DNA of 64,000 nucleotides from VFJZ01 sp046598415 (GTDB lineage: Bacteria; Actinomycetota; Thermoleophilia; Gaiellales; F1-60-MAGs149), in contig JBKJIG010000145.1 of NCBI GenBank assembly GCA_046598415.1, positions 1 through 64,000 of the forward strand. The letters run 5' to 3'. The stretch's first letter is position 1, and each line of letters starts with the position of its first letter. The notes beneath the pieces were generated by a model. It was not told the origin of the DNA, searched no databases, and was given only the letters and a program-made list of their open reading frames with translations. Of the stretch, positions 18,674-26,201 are shown one piece after another. The position numbers and the translations under genes are program-made.

Positions 18674-18840
18674 TCCTCGACGCCCACACGCACCGGATGC
18701 AGGACGGGCGCGACTTCTCGCCGGAGCTCGCGGCCCACTACCTCCGCGTGTACGAGGGAACGCCGTCGTGGCGGACACTCGGCGACATCGAGGCCTTCCT
18801 CGGGGCCAACGCCCTGCTCGCCTTCGGGAGGGCGGGGTGA
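18670..18840 (+). CDS. 56-residue amidohydrolase-like mini-ORF
   Basis: A short frame starting at a GTG that overlaps the aldolase stop (GTGA) and ending where the next gene's GTG begins (GTGA). It reads like the first strand and helix of a PF04909-type amidohydrolase: DAHTH metal motif at residues 4-8, then DFSPELAAHYLR and WRTLGD. The family normally continues for over 200 residues. Either it is a remnant of a third amidohydrolase, or a small protein kept because it links translation of its neighbours. No frameshifted continuation is visible in the next frame. Confidence 0.5.
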   Translation: MILDAHTHRMQDGRDFSPELAAHYLRVYEGTPSWRTLGDIEAFLGANALLAFGRAG

Positions 18841-19943
18841 GCTCGCGGGAGGCGGCTGCCGTTGCGGACGTGATGGGTATCCGCGCCGCCTGGTCCGGGG
18901 CGATCGTGGATGCCGACGTCCACGCCGTCGTCCCGGCGCTCGACGCCCTCGTCCCGTACCTGCCGGCGCAGTGGAACGCGTTCTTGCGCGAACGCGCCTT
19001 CGTCGAGCCCTGGGGCCTGCCGGTCACGTACCCGCCGAACACCCCGACGGCGGTGGCGCCCGCCTGGCGTCACGGCGACGACCGACCGGCCGCCACGAGC
19101 CTCGACGTCCTGCGCCGCGACGTCCTCGATCCCCTGGACGTCGAGCTCGCCGTCGTCACCTGCACCTACGGCGTGGATTCCGTGCGCCATCCCGACCTCG
19201 CCGCGGCGCTGGCGGCGGCGGTCAACGACTGGCTCCGCACCGAGTGGCTCGAGCCCGAGCCGCGCCTCCGCGGGACGATCGTCGTCCCGGCGCGTCATCC
19301 GCAGCAGATGATCGCGGAGATCGACCGGGTCGCCGTGCATCCGGGCTTCGTCCAGGTCCTCCTGCCGGTCCGCAGCGACCGGCCCTACGGCAACCGGATC
19401 TGGCATCCCGTCCTGGACCGGATCGCCGGGCACGGGCTCGTCGCCGGTCTGCACTGGGGCGGGACCTCCGACGGGCCCCCGTCGCCGGTGGGGTGGCCCT
19501 CATGGTACGTAGAGGAGTACGCGGCCGAGCAGCAGGTCTACATGGCGCAGCTGACGAGTTTGATCGGGGAGGGCGCCTTCCAGGCCGTGCCCGGGCTCCG
19601 GGTCGCGGTCGGCGAGATCGGCTTCGCCTGGCTGCCCTCGCTGATGTGGCGCCTGACGAAGGAGTGGAAGGGGCTGCGCCGCGACGTGCCTTGGGTCAGA
19701 CGCTCGCCCGCCGACCTGATCCGCGAGCACCTGCGGTTCACGACCGCCCCCCTCGACGCGGGGTCGCCGGAGGACATGCGGGAGATCGTCGAGTGGCTGG
19801 GATCCGAGGACCTCCTGATGTTCGCCACCGACTATCCGCACGCCCACGAGCTCGATCTCGGCGCCTTCCTCGATGTCCTGCCGGAGTCGATGCGGCCGAA
19901 GACGATGGCCGGCGCCGCCCGCGACCTCTACGGGCGACGTTGA
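18837..19943 (+). CDS. Amidohydrolase (ACMSD-like family), paralogue 1
   Basis: A 368-residue TIM-barrel metal-dependent hydrolase or decarboxylase of the amidohydrolase_2 group. The N-terminal metal motif appears as DADVH (near residue 24), a mid-barrel histidine is in GLHWGG, and the C-terminal metal Asp in FATDYPHAH. The GTG start overlaps the mini-ORF stop; the ATG at 18873 is an alternative. Its closest relative in the window is the gene at 20425, with a Rieske ferredoxin between them. Substrate unknown; ring-cleavage or decarboxylation intermediates are typical for the group. Confidence 0.8.
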   Translation: MSSREAAAVADVMGIRAAWSGAIVDADVHAVVPALDALVPYLPAQWNAFLRERAFVEPWGLPVTYPPNTPTAVAPAWRHGDDRPAATSLDVLRRDVLDPLDVELAVVTCTYGVDSVRHPDLAAALAAAVNDWLRTEWLEPEPRLRGTIVVPARHPQQMIAEIDRVAVHPGFVQVLLPVRSDRPYGNRIWHPVLDRIAGHGLVAGLHWGGTSDGPPSPVGWPSWYVEEYAAEQQVYMAQLTSLIGEGAFQAVPGLRVAVGEIGFAWLPSLMWRLTKEWKGLRRDVPWVRRSPADLIREHLRFTTAPLDAGSPEDMREIVEWLGSEDLLMFATDYPHAHELDLGAFLDVLPESMRPKTMAGAARDLYGRR

Positions 19944-20428
19944 TGCGCAGGATCGCCGTCGCCCGCGCCTCCGAGATCCCTGTCGGGGAACGGTTGATCG
20001 TCGACATCGACGGGCGCTCGATCGGCATCTTCCACGAGGGTGACCGTTTCTACGGCCTCCTCAATCGCTGTCCCCACGCCGGTGCGGAGCTCTGCCGGGG
20101 CGATATCGTCAGCCTGCTCGAATCGGATCGCCCGGGCGAGTACCGCTACGACGCCGGCCGCCGGCTGATCGCCTGTCCCTGGCACGGCTGGGAGTTCGAC
20201 CTGGAGACGGGCCAGTCCTACGTCGATCCGCGGCGGATCCGCGTGCGGCCCTACGAGGTCTCCGTTGAGGCCGGCAGCGCGGTCGCCGAGGGCGGGTACG
20301 TCCGCGGCCCCTACGTCGCGGAGACCATCCCGATCGAGATCGACGACGACTACCTCGTGCTCACGGTCGGAAGCGCTCCCGCCGGGCCGAAGATCGCGGC
20401 TGACCCGAAGCGGGAGGATGATCGATGA
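19943..20428 (+). CDS. Rieske 2Fe-2S ferredoxin
   Basis: A 161-residue Rieske protein. The cluster ligands are in CPHAGAELC (about residues 34-42) and CPWHGWEFD (about 75-83), i.e. C-x-H ... C-x2-H. Such proteins pass electrons to ring-hydroxylating oxygenases or act as their N-terminal domains; no oxygenase catalytic domain is fused or visible in the window. It is coupled on both sides (TGATG with the upstream gene, ATGA with the downstream gene), so it is an integral part of the operon. Confidence 0.88.
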   Translation: MRRIAVARASEIPVGERLIVDIDGRSIGIFHEGDRFYGLLNRCPHAGAELCRGDIVSLLESDRPGEYRYDAGRRLIACPWHGWEFDLETGQSYVDPRRIRVRPYEVSVEAGSAVAEGGYVRGPYVAETIPIEIDDDYLVLTVGSAPAGPKIAADPKREDDR

Positions 20429-21558
20429 GCGCGACGGTTCCGGCCGCGGGCGAACAGGCCCGGCGGACGAAGATCATCGACTGCGACGTCCACAACGCCG
20501 TCCCCCCGGACTCGGTCGCCGAGCTCGGCCCCTACCTCCCGCGGCGGTGGATCCGGTACCTCGAGCTGATCGGGACCCGCTCGCTCGGCGAGGACGTGCT
20601 GATCCGTGCCCGCCCGGCCACGTCGCGGTCCGACTCCTGGCCGCCGAACGGCAAGGGGCCGGGGGAGGACCCCGCGTTCGCGGCCCAGCAGCACCTGGAC
20701 GCGTTCGGGATCGACTGCGCGATTCTCAACAACATGAGCGGCAACTGGCAGCCGTTCATCGGCGGCAACCAGCCCGCGCAGTTCAGCAACGCCCTGATGC
20801 GGGCACTGAACGACTGGACCGAGGAGGCGTGGCTCGACGTCGACCCACGCTGGCGCTCCTCGATCTGCGTGCCGTTCGAGGAACCGGTCGCGGCCGCGGA
20901 GGAGATCGAGCGCCGCATGCGGGGCGACGGCGCCGAGCGGTGGCTCCAGGTGCTGATCGCCGATCGGACGGAGAAGCCGCTCGGCAACCCGAAGTACTGG
21001 CCGCTCCTCGAGTCAGCCGCCCAGCACGGGCTTCCGATCGCCTTCCACCCGGGCGGCAGGGGGATGAACCCGGTGACGGGGTGCGGCTGGCCGTCCTACT
21101 ACTACGAGGACCACGTCGGCTACCCGCAGGCCGCCTTCTCGCACCTGGCGAGCCTGATCTTCGAGGGGGCGTTCGACCGTTGGCCCGAGCTGCAGGTCGT
21201 GATGGCCGAGGGCGGCTACTCCTGGGCGCCGCCGTTCGCCTGGCGCCTCGACTCATGCCACCGCCTTCTGCGCGACGAGGTTCCGCACCTGGAGCTCGTG
21301 CCGTCGGAGTACCTCCGGCGCCACCTCTGGTTCACGACGCAGCCGGTGGAGGAGCCCGAGCAGGCGTCCGCGTTCCCCGCGCTGCACCGGCAGCTCGAGC
21401 GGGCCGGCCTGGCCGGCCGGCTGATGTTCTCGAGCGACTACCCGCATTGGGATTTCGACTCGCCGACGGCGGCGATCCCGCGGGGGCTGGACGACGGCGC
21501 CCGCGAGGCGATCATGTGGCGCAACGCGGCCGCGCTCTACGGAATCGAGTTCCCGTGA
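20425..21558 (+). CDS. Amidohydrolase (ACMSD-like family), paralogue 2
   Basis: A 377-residue paralogue of the 18837 gene. DCDVH (near residue 20) replaces the usual HxH; AFHPGGRG and the metal Asp in FSSDYPHWDFD are intact, and the PYLPRRW stretch after the first motif matches PYLPAQW in the first copy, pointing to an old tandem duplication. The GTG/ATG couplings on both sides show co-translation. Two different paralogues kept in one operon suggest two hydrolysis or decarboxylation steps or a heteromeric enzyme. Confidence 0.82.
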   Translation: MSATVPAAGEQARRTKIIDCDVHNAVPPDSVAELGPYLPRRWIRYLELIGTRSLGEDVLIRARPATSRSDSWPPNGKGPGEDPAFAAQQHLDAFGIDCAILNNMSGNWQPFIGGNQPAQFSNALMRALNDWTEEAWLDVDPRWRSSICVPFEEPVAAAEEIERRMRGDGAERWLQVLIADRTEKPLGNPKYWPLLESAAQHGLPIAFHPGGRGMNPVTGCGWPSYYYEDHVGYPQAAFSHLASLIFEGAFDRWPELQVVMAEGGYSWAPPFAWRLDSCHRLLRDEVPHLELVPSEYLRRHLWFTTQPVEEPEQASAFPALHRQLERAGLAGRLMFSSDYPHWDFDSPTAAIPRGLDDGAREAIMWRNAAALYGIEFP

Positions 21559-22622
21559 CATCGCTCGAGGTCGCCCCCGCCGACCTCCGGCGGCACGTGG
21601 CGGAGATCGTGCTCGCGCTCGGCGCCCGTCCGGACGACGCACGACGTGTCGCGGACGCCCTCGTCGGCGCCGAGCTCGCGGGCCACGTCTCGCACGGCGT
21701 GCGCCAGCTTCCCTACTACGCCGCGCAGGTCAGGAGCGGGGAGCTGCACCCGAAGGCGCCGCTCGAGGTGGTCGAGGACGCCGGCTCCTTCTGCGTGCTG
21801 GACGGCGGCTACGGGTTCGGGCACGTCGTCGCCATGGCGGCGGCCGAGCTGGCGCGGGAGCGCGCGCACCGCCACGGCGTCGCGACCGTGGCGGTCCGCA
21901 ACGCCAACCACATCGGACGCCTCGGCGAGTACACGGAGCACCTGGCCGAGCGGGGGCAGATCGCGATCCTGCTCGCCACGTGCGAGGGCGCGATCAAGCA
22001 GGTTGCGCCCTTCGGCGGCATCGACCGCCGCCTGACGAACAACCCGATCTCGTTCGGCGTCCCGGGGCCCGATTACCCGATCGTCCTCGACATGGCGCTG
22101 AGCGCCGTCGCCGAGAGCCGGGTGCTGCAGGCCGCCGAGCGCGGGGTGGACGTCCCCGCGGGATGGATCCTCGACGCCGCCGGCGTCTCGTCCACCCGGC
22201 CCGCCGACTACGTCGCCGGGGGGACCCTCGTCCCGGTCGGTGGGATGACCGGTGGGCACAAGGGCTACGCCCTGATCTTCCTCGTCGAGCTGATCGTCGG
22301 GCTCCTCTCCGGCGGACGCATCTCGGGCCCCGACGATCCACGGTTCTCGAACGGCTTCGTGCTGATCGCGATCGACGCGCCCGACCGCGACGCCGCGCGC
22401 ATGCCGGCCGTCTCCGGGCTGATCGACTGGGTCAAGAGCGCGCGCCTCGCGCCCGGCGCGGAGGAGATCGTGGTACCCGGAGAGCTCGAGGAGCGCCGGC
22501 GACGGGCGGGGGCGTCGGCCCTGACGCTCGACGCGACCACCGTGGAGGAGCTCGACCGGCTGGCCCTGTCCGTGGGCCTGACGGCGCTGCTCGGCTCGAT
22601 CGGGAGCGGCGGGGCCGGATGA
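21555..22622 (+). CDS. LDH2/malate-type NAD(P)H-dependent oxidoreductase
   Basis: A 355-residue member of the malate/L-lactate dehydrogenase (LDH2) family, which reduces 2-keto acids or oxidises 2-hydroxy acids (malate, sulfolactate, ureidoglycolate, 2,3-diketogulonate). The catalytic His region ELAGHVSHGVRQLPYY, NANHIGRLG, LTNNPISFGVPG and GGHKGYAL blocks are all present. The GTG start overlaps the upstream stop. In the operon it could process the keto or hydroxy acid made by the aldolase. Confidence 0.85.
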   Translation: MTSLEVAPADLRRHVAEIVLALGARPDDARRVADALVGAELAGHVSHGVRQLPYYAAQVRSGELHPKAPLEVVEDAGSFCVLDGGYGFGHVVAMAAAELARERAHRHGVATVAVRNANHIGRLGEYTEHLAERGQIAILLATCEGAIKQVAPFGGIDRRLTNNPISFGVPGPDYPIVLDMALSAVAESRVLQAAERGVDVPAGWILDAAGVSSTRPADYVAGGTLVPVGGMTGGHKGYALIFLVELIVGLLSGGRISGPDDPRFSNGFVLIAIDAPDRDAARMPAVSGLIDWVKSARLAPGAEEIVVPGELEERRRRAGASALTLDATTVEELDRLALSVGLTALLGSIGSGGAG

Positions 22623-22756
22623 AGCTGGCCGTGGTTGAGGACGACCCCGAACCGCGCGGCCCGTTGTACGGACGCATCTGGCCGAAGCTCGTCCTCGCCG
22701 GCGTGGTCGGCCTGACGGTCGCCGTCGGCGTCGGGCTGAAGCTCCTGCTCGGCTAG
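22619..22756 (+). CDS. 45-residue single-span membrane protein
   Basis: A small protein with an acidic N-terminus (VVEDDPEPRGP) and one hydrophobic helix at about residues 24-44 (LVLAGVVGLTVAVGVGLKLLL). The ATG overlaps the LDH2-type gene stop (ATGA), so it is the last gene of the coupled operon. Its TAG shares a CTAG with the stop codon of the convergent SDR gene. No family recognised. It could anchor one of the operon's enzymes or be a subunit of an unseen transporter. Confidence 0.6.
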   Translation: MKLAVVEDDPEPRGPLYGRIWPKLVLAGVVGLTVAVGVGLKLLLG

Positions 22757-23457
22757 ACCGAGCGTGTGATCCCGCCGTCGATGCGGATGTTCTGTCCCGT
22801 GATGTAGGCGGCCTTGTCCGACGCCAGCAGGCTGATCAGCTCCGACACCTCGTCGATCCTGCCGTAGCGCCCCATCGGGATCCGCTCCTTGAACGCCTGG
22901 TTCTCCGGCAGCGAGTCGATGAAGCCCGGCAGCACGTTGTTCATGCGGATGTTGTCCGCCGCGTACTCGTCGGCGAACAGCTTCGTGAACGCCGCGAGGC
23001 CGGCGCGGAACACGCCGCTGGTCGGGAACACCGGGTCGGGCTCGAACGCCGCGAAGGTCGAGATGTTCACGATCGCGCCACTCTTCTGGGCCTGCATGAT
23101 CGGTGTCACGAGGCGGGTGGGGCGGACGGCGTTCAGGAAGTACGTGTCCATCCCCGAATGCCATTGCTCGTCGGTCAGCTCGATGATGGGCGCGCGCGGA
23201 CCGTGGCCGGCGCTGTTCACGAGCGCGTCGATGCGGCCCCAGCGGTCGACCGTGGCGTCGACCAGCCGGCGCAGATCGTCGTTCGACTGGTTCGAGCCCG
23301 TCACGCCGATGCCGCCCAGCTCCGCGGCCAGCTGCTCGCCCTTGCCCGACGACGAGAGGATCGCGACCTGGAAGCCGTCCGCGGCCAGCCGCCTCGCGGC
23401 GCCGGCTCCCATGCCGCTGCCGCCTGCCGTGATGATCGCGACCTTCTCGGATGTCAT
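22753..23457 (-). CDS. SDR-fold protein lacking the catalytic Tyr-Lys pair
   Basis: A 234-residue short-chain dehydrogenase/reductase-like protein. The nucleotide motif is AGGSGMG (11-17), NSAG follows, and Ser is S133 (NISTF). Where YxxxK should be, the sequence is F150-R-A-G-L154, so both the catalytic Tyr and Lys are replaced. Sequence around it (VFRAGLAAFTKL) is otherwise well ordered, and the C-terminal ITGQNIRIDGGITR is standard. It may bind a nucleotide without redox activity or use another mechanism. ATG 23455-23457 gives the family start; the stop shares CTAG with the convergent small gene. Confidence 0.8.
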   Translation of the reverse strand: MTSEKVAIITAGGSGMGAGAARRLAADGFQVAILSSSGKGEQLAAELGGIGVTGSNQSNDDLRRLVDATVDRWGRIDALVNSAGHGPRAPIIELTDEQWHSGMDTYFLNAVRPTRLVTPIMQAQKSGAIVNISTFAAFEPDPVFPTSGVFRAGLAAFTKLFADEYAADNIRMNNVLPGFIDSLPENQAFKERIPMGRYGRIDEVSELISLLASDKAAYITGQNIRIDGGITRSV

Positions 23458-23575
23458 ATCGCTCCCTCGCGGTTCGCATCTGGCGGGCAAGCCCGCAGTG
23501 AGAACCATCGCCGATTCCGCCGCCGGTAGGGTCGGGTGGTGTCGCTGGAGCCCGTCGGGAACGCCTCGCGGCTGC

Positions 23576-23794
23576 CTAGCGCCGGTCGCGGCGGTGCCGG
23601 ATCAGGAATCGCAGGGCCGCGAGCGAGACCGCCCCGGCCGCGACCGTGATCACGAACCGGGCGGCGCTGCCGGAGGGCGTCACCTCGTAGGCGACAACGA
23701 TGACGGCGATCGCGAGCGCCAGCGCAACCTCGGCCCGGCCGACGGTGAACCACGCTCCGTCGGCCGCCGGTTCGGGCTCCTCGCCGTCGGTCAT
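23576..23794 (-). CDS. Small two-span membrane protein, unknown
   Basis: A 72-residue protein with an acidic N-terminal tail, hydrophobic segments at about 22-40 and 46-64, and a basic C-terminus (RFLIRHRRDRR). No family recognised. Start ATG at 23792-23794. It stands alone between the SDR gene and a broken methyltransferase remnant on the other strand. Confidence 0.5.
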   Translation of the reverse strand: MTDGEEPEPAADGAWFTVGRAEVALALAIAVIVVAYEVTPSGSAARFVITVAAGAVSLAALRFLIRHRRDRR

Positions 23795-23881
23795 GTGGTG
23801 ACGATAGCGGCCCGCCTGATCCGTGCGGGCGCCGGCACCGGATCCCGTCGGCGCACGCGCTCAACCCCGTCCGCTCCCACG

Positions 23882-24058
23882 ATGCAGCGCATGATGTCGT
23901 CCGGGCGCCTGCTTCGAGACAGCCCGCTGCTCGGCGAGAGCTCGCTGTACGAGCGGCTCCGGCGGGAGCCGGCGGTGCGGTTCACCACGACATCGCCCAC
24001 GCCACGCTGGTCTCCGACGATGCCGCGCACCGCGCCGCCGTCCGAGCGGTCCGGCTCA
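23882..24058 (+). pseudogene. Remnant of a homocysteine S-methyltransferase-like gene
   Basis: Reading from ATG 23882 gives LLGESSLYERLRR followed by EPAVRF, which resembles the N-terminus of homocysteine S-methyltransferase-family proteins as I remember them (GxSSVYERLRRDP). After about base 23983 the similarity moves to another frame, giving HDIAHATLVSDDAAHRA. A frameshift therefore seems to have occurred. The rest of the gene is missing, replaced by the convergent EamA transporter that ends at 24056. The family call is from memory and needs a search. Confidence 0.4.
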
Positions 24059-24892
24059 GGTCACGGCGATCAGCGCGACGCCCGCGAACACGATCACCGC
24101 GCCCCATCGCTGCAAGGGCGACAGCCGCTCGCCCAGGAAGATGCGCGCGAACAGCACCGTCAGCGCGGGATAGAGGGCGATCAGCACCGAAACGACCGAC
24201 AGGAGCCCCTCGCGCAGCGCGTGGACCGACAGGATCCAGCCCGCGCCGTTGGCCATCGCGATGCCGAGCAGTGCCCGCGACTCGCGCCGGTTGGGCACCG
24301 GTGCGCGGCGCACGAGCGCCAGCAGCACGAGCGGCGCGGCCGCGAAGATCTGACCGAGCGCCGTGAACCAGAGCGGGCCGGCATCCGACGCCTCGCGCGC
24401 CACCACGTAGTACGCCCCGAGGGTGAACGCCGCCGCGACCGCGAGGATCAGCGCCAGCTTCGCGTTCTCGGCCGGTGCGGCGCTGTCGTCGGCGACCGCT
24501 CGCGCGATCACGACCACGCCCCCGATCGCGAAGGCCACCCCGACCAGCTGACCGATCGACGGTCGCTCACCCTGGATCAGCCCCCACAGCACGGGCACCG
24601 ACGTGCCGGCGCAGGTGATCGGCGCGACGGTGCCGATCACGCCGATCGACAGCGCGTGGAAGAACATCGTCACGCCGAGGCCGGTCGCGGCACCCGCCGC
24701 CAGCGACAGCGCAACGGTGTGCCCGGAGGGCGTCTCCTCGGTCGCGAGCGCGATCACGAGCGACACGAGGCCGCCGGCGCCGAGCACGATCGCGGTCACG
24801 ACGATCGTCGAGTTGGTGCGCGACTTCACACCGGATGCGAAGTCCGCGAAGCCCCAAGCGAGGGCGGCGCCGAGGGCCAGGACGATCTCCAC
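24056..24892 (-). CDS. EamA/DMT-family transporter
   Basis: A 278-residue membrane protein with ten predicted spans in two EamA repeats and the typical GERPS / GERLS loops at the end of each half. Probable metabolite exporter or importer of unknown substrate. GTG 24890-24892 is the start: TACGCT lies seven bases upstream on the minus strand, so the mRNA is likely leaderless. It is divergent from the DadA-like oxidoreductase, sharing a 46-bp promoter region. Confidence 0.85.
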   Translation of the reverse strand: MEIVLALGAALAWGFADFASGVKSRTNSTIVVTAIVLGAGGLVSLVIALATEETPSGHTVALSLAAGAATGLGVTMFFHALSIGVIGTVAPITCAGTSVPVLWGLIQGERPSIGQLVGVAFAIGGVVVIARAVADDSAAPAENAKLALILAVAAAFTLGAYYVVAREASDAGPLWFTALGQIFAAAPLVLLALVRRAPVPNRRESRALLGIAMANGAGWILSVHALREGLLSVVSVLIALYPALTVLFARIFLGERLSPLQRWGAVIVFAGVALIAVT

Positions 24893-24938
24893 GGCGGGAA
24901 GCGTAGGGTAGGGGGTGCGGCGCCCGTACGATGCCGTG
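24893..24938. promoter_or_regulatory. Divergent pair of leaderless promoters
   Basis: On the minus strand TACGCT ends seven bases before the GTG of the EamA gene; on the plus strand TACGAT (24927-24932) ends six bases before GTG 24939. With only 46 bp between the start codons the two promoters must share regulatory DNA. Confidence 0.55.
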
Positions 24939-26201
24939 GTGGAAGTTCCGCGGACAACCGACATCGCCGTCGTCGGCGCGGGCGCGATCGGCGCCTCCGC
25001 CGCCCTCCAGTTGGCGCTCGCCGGACGCGAGGTGCTGCTGCTCGACCGGGGTGCGGTCGGCCAGGGCGCCTCGGCCGGCACCGCCTGCCTGGTCACCCCG
25101 AGCCATGCCGAGCGGCTGGCCAACCCGGAGGCCCTCAAGGAGGGCATCCGCTTTCTGACCGATCCCACCGGACCGCTCGCGATCCGGCCCCGCGCCAAGC
25201 TGCTGCCGTGGCTCGCCCGCTTCACCGCGGCGTCCGTGCGCCCCGGCGCCTCGCACGCCGGCACCGATGTTCTCCGCCGCGCCTCGATCGAGAGCGTCGC
25301 GCTGCACCGGGACTGGGCCGCCGCGCACCAGACCGGCCTGGTCGAGCACGGCGTGCTGAACGTCTGGATGACCGACGCCGGCGACGAGCACCGGCGCCGG
25401 TGGGCCGACGAGCACCGCGCCGCCGGCATCGAGGTACAGCTGCTCGACGCCGGCGAGGTGCGCGAGCTCGAGCCGCTCGTCCGGGGCGTGAAGTACGGGT
25501 CGCTGTACCCGGGTGACGCCCACGTCGACTCGCTCGCGTTCGTGCAGGCTGCGGCCCACGCGGCCGAGACCGCCGGTGCCCGTGTGCTCACCGGCGTCGA
25601 CGTCCTGCGGCTCGTGCCGATGCCGTCCGGCGTGCGTCTCGATACGACCGCCGGTCCGATCCAGGCCACGCAGGTGGTCGTCGCGGCCGGCGTCTGGTCG
25701 TCCAAGCTGGCCCGCGACGCGGGTGTGCTGCTGCCGCTGTGGCCGGCGAAGGGCTACCACGTGGAGTACGCCGGCGTTCCGGCGCCGCAGCGGCCGATCT
25801 TCCTCGGTGAGAGCCGCGTGGTCGCGACGCCGCTCGAGGGCCGCGTCCGCCTCGCCGGCACCCTCGAGTTCGGCACCGACCCCGACGTCGTCGACTACCG
25901 CCGCGTCGACGCCATCACGCGGGCCGGCGCCCAGTGGCTCGACGGCCTCGCCGGCGCCACGCCGAGCGCGGTCTGGCGCGGGCCGCGCCCGGTCACGCCC
26001 GACGGCATGCCGATGGTCGGCCGCGCGCCGGCCAACGATCGCGTCATCATCGCCGCCGGCCACGCCATGCTCGGCATCACGATGGCGCCGATCACGGCCC
26101 GGTGGGTCGAGCAGCTGGCGCGGGGCGAGGACCTCGCCGCCGACCTCGCCGCGCTCGCACCGGGCCGGTTCCGCGGCCTGCCGCGCATCCGCCGGCGGTG
26201 A
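24939..26201 (+). CDS. DadA-like FAD-dependent amine/amino-acid oxidoreductase
   Basis: A 420-residue flavoenzyme of the D-amino acid dehydrogenase/glycine oxidase/sarcosine oxidase (DAO) fold. The dinucleotide motif GAGAIGAS is at about residues 14-21, followed by LLLDRG, and the C-terminal GRAPANDRVIIAAGHAMLGITMAP segment closes the FAD site. It oxidises a D-amino acid or secondary amine. GTG 24939 is six bases after TACGAT; GTG 24936 is also in frame. The next gene overlaps its stop (GTGA). A sarcosine- or dimethylglycine-like substrate would link it to the betaine genes, but that is speculation. Confidence 0.82.
   Translation: MEVPRTTDIAVVGAGAIGASAALQLALAGREVLLLDRGAVGQGASAGTACLVTPSHAERLANPEALKEGIRFLTDPTGPLAIRPRAKLLPWLARFTAASVRPGASHAGTDVLRRASIESVALHRDWAAAHQTGLVEHGVLNVWMTDAGDEHRRRWADEHRAAGIEVQLLDAGEVRELEPLVRGVKYGSLYPGDAHVDSLAFVQAAAHAAETAGARVLTGVDVLRLVPMPSGVRLDTTAGPIQATQVVVAAGVWSSKLARDAGVLLPLWPAKGYHVEYAGVPAPQRPIFLGESRVVATPLEGRVRLAGTLEFGTDPDVVDYRRVDAITRAGAQWLDGLAGATPSAVWRGPRPVTPDGMPMVGRAPANDRVIIAAGHAMLGITMAPITARWVEQLARGEDLAADLAALAPGRFRGLPRIRRR

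Noticed and set aside
17090..22756. Genomic island integrated at tRNA-Pro
   Set aside because: No integrase and no repeat of the tRNA 3' end was found to the right of the operon; the adjacent position alone is not enough.
12043..24950. GGAA-N-TTCC at the starts of 12043 and 24939 as IclR sites
   Set aside because: These match the half-sites but not the 4-base spacing of the 7150-7167 palindrome, and they lie within codons for Val-Glu-(Phe/Val)-Pro; coincidence is likely.
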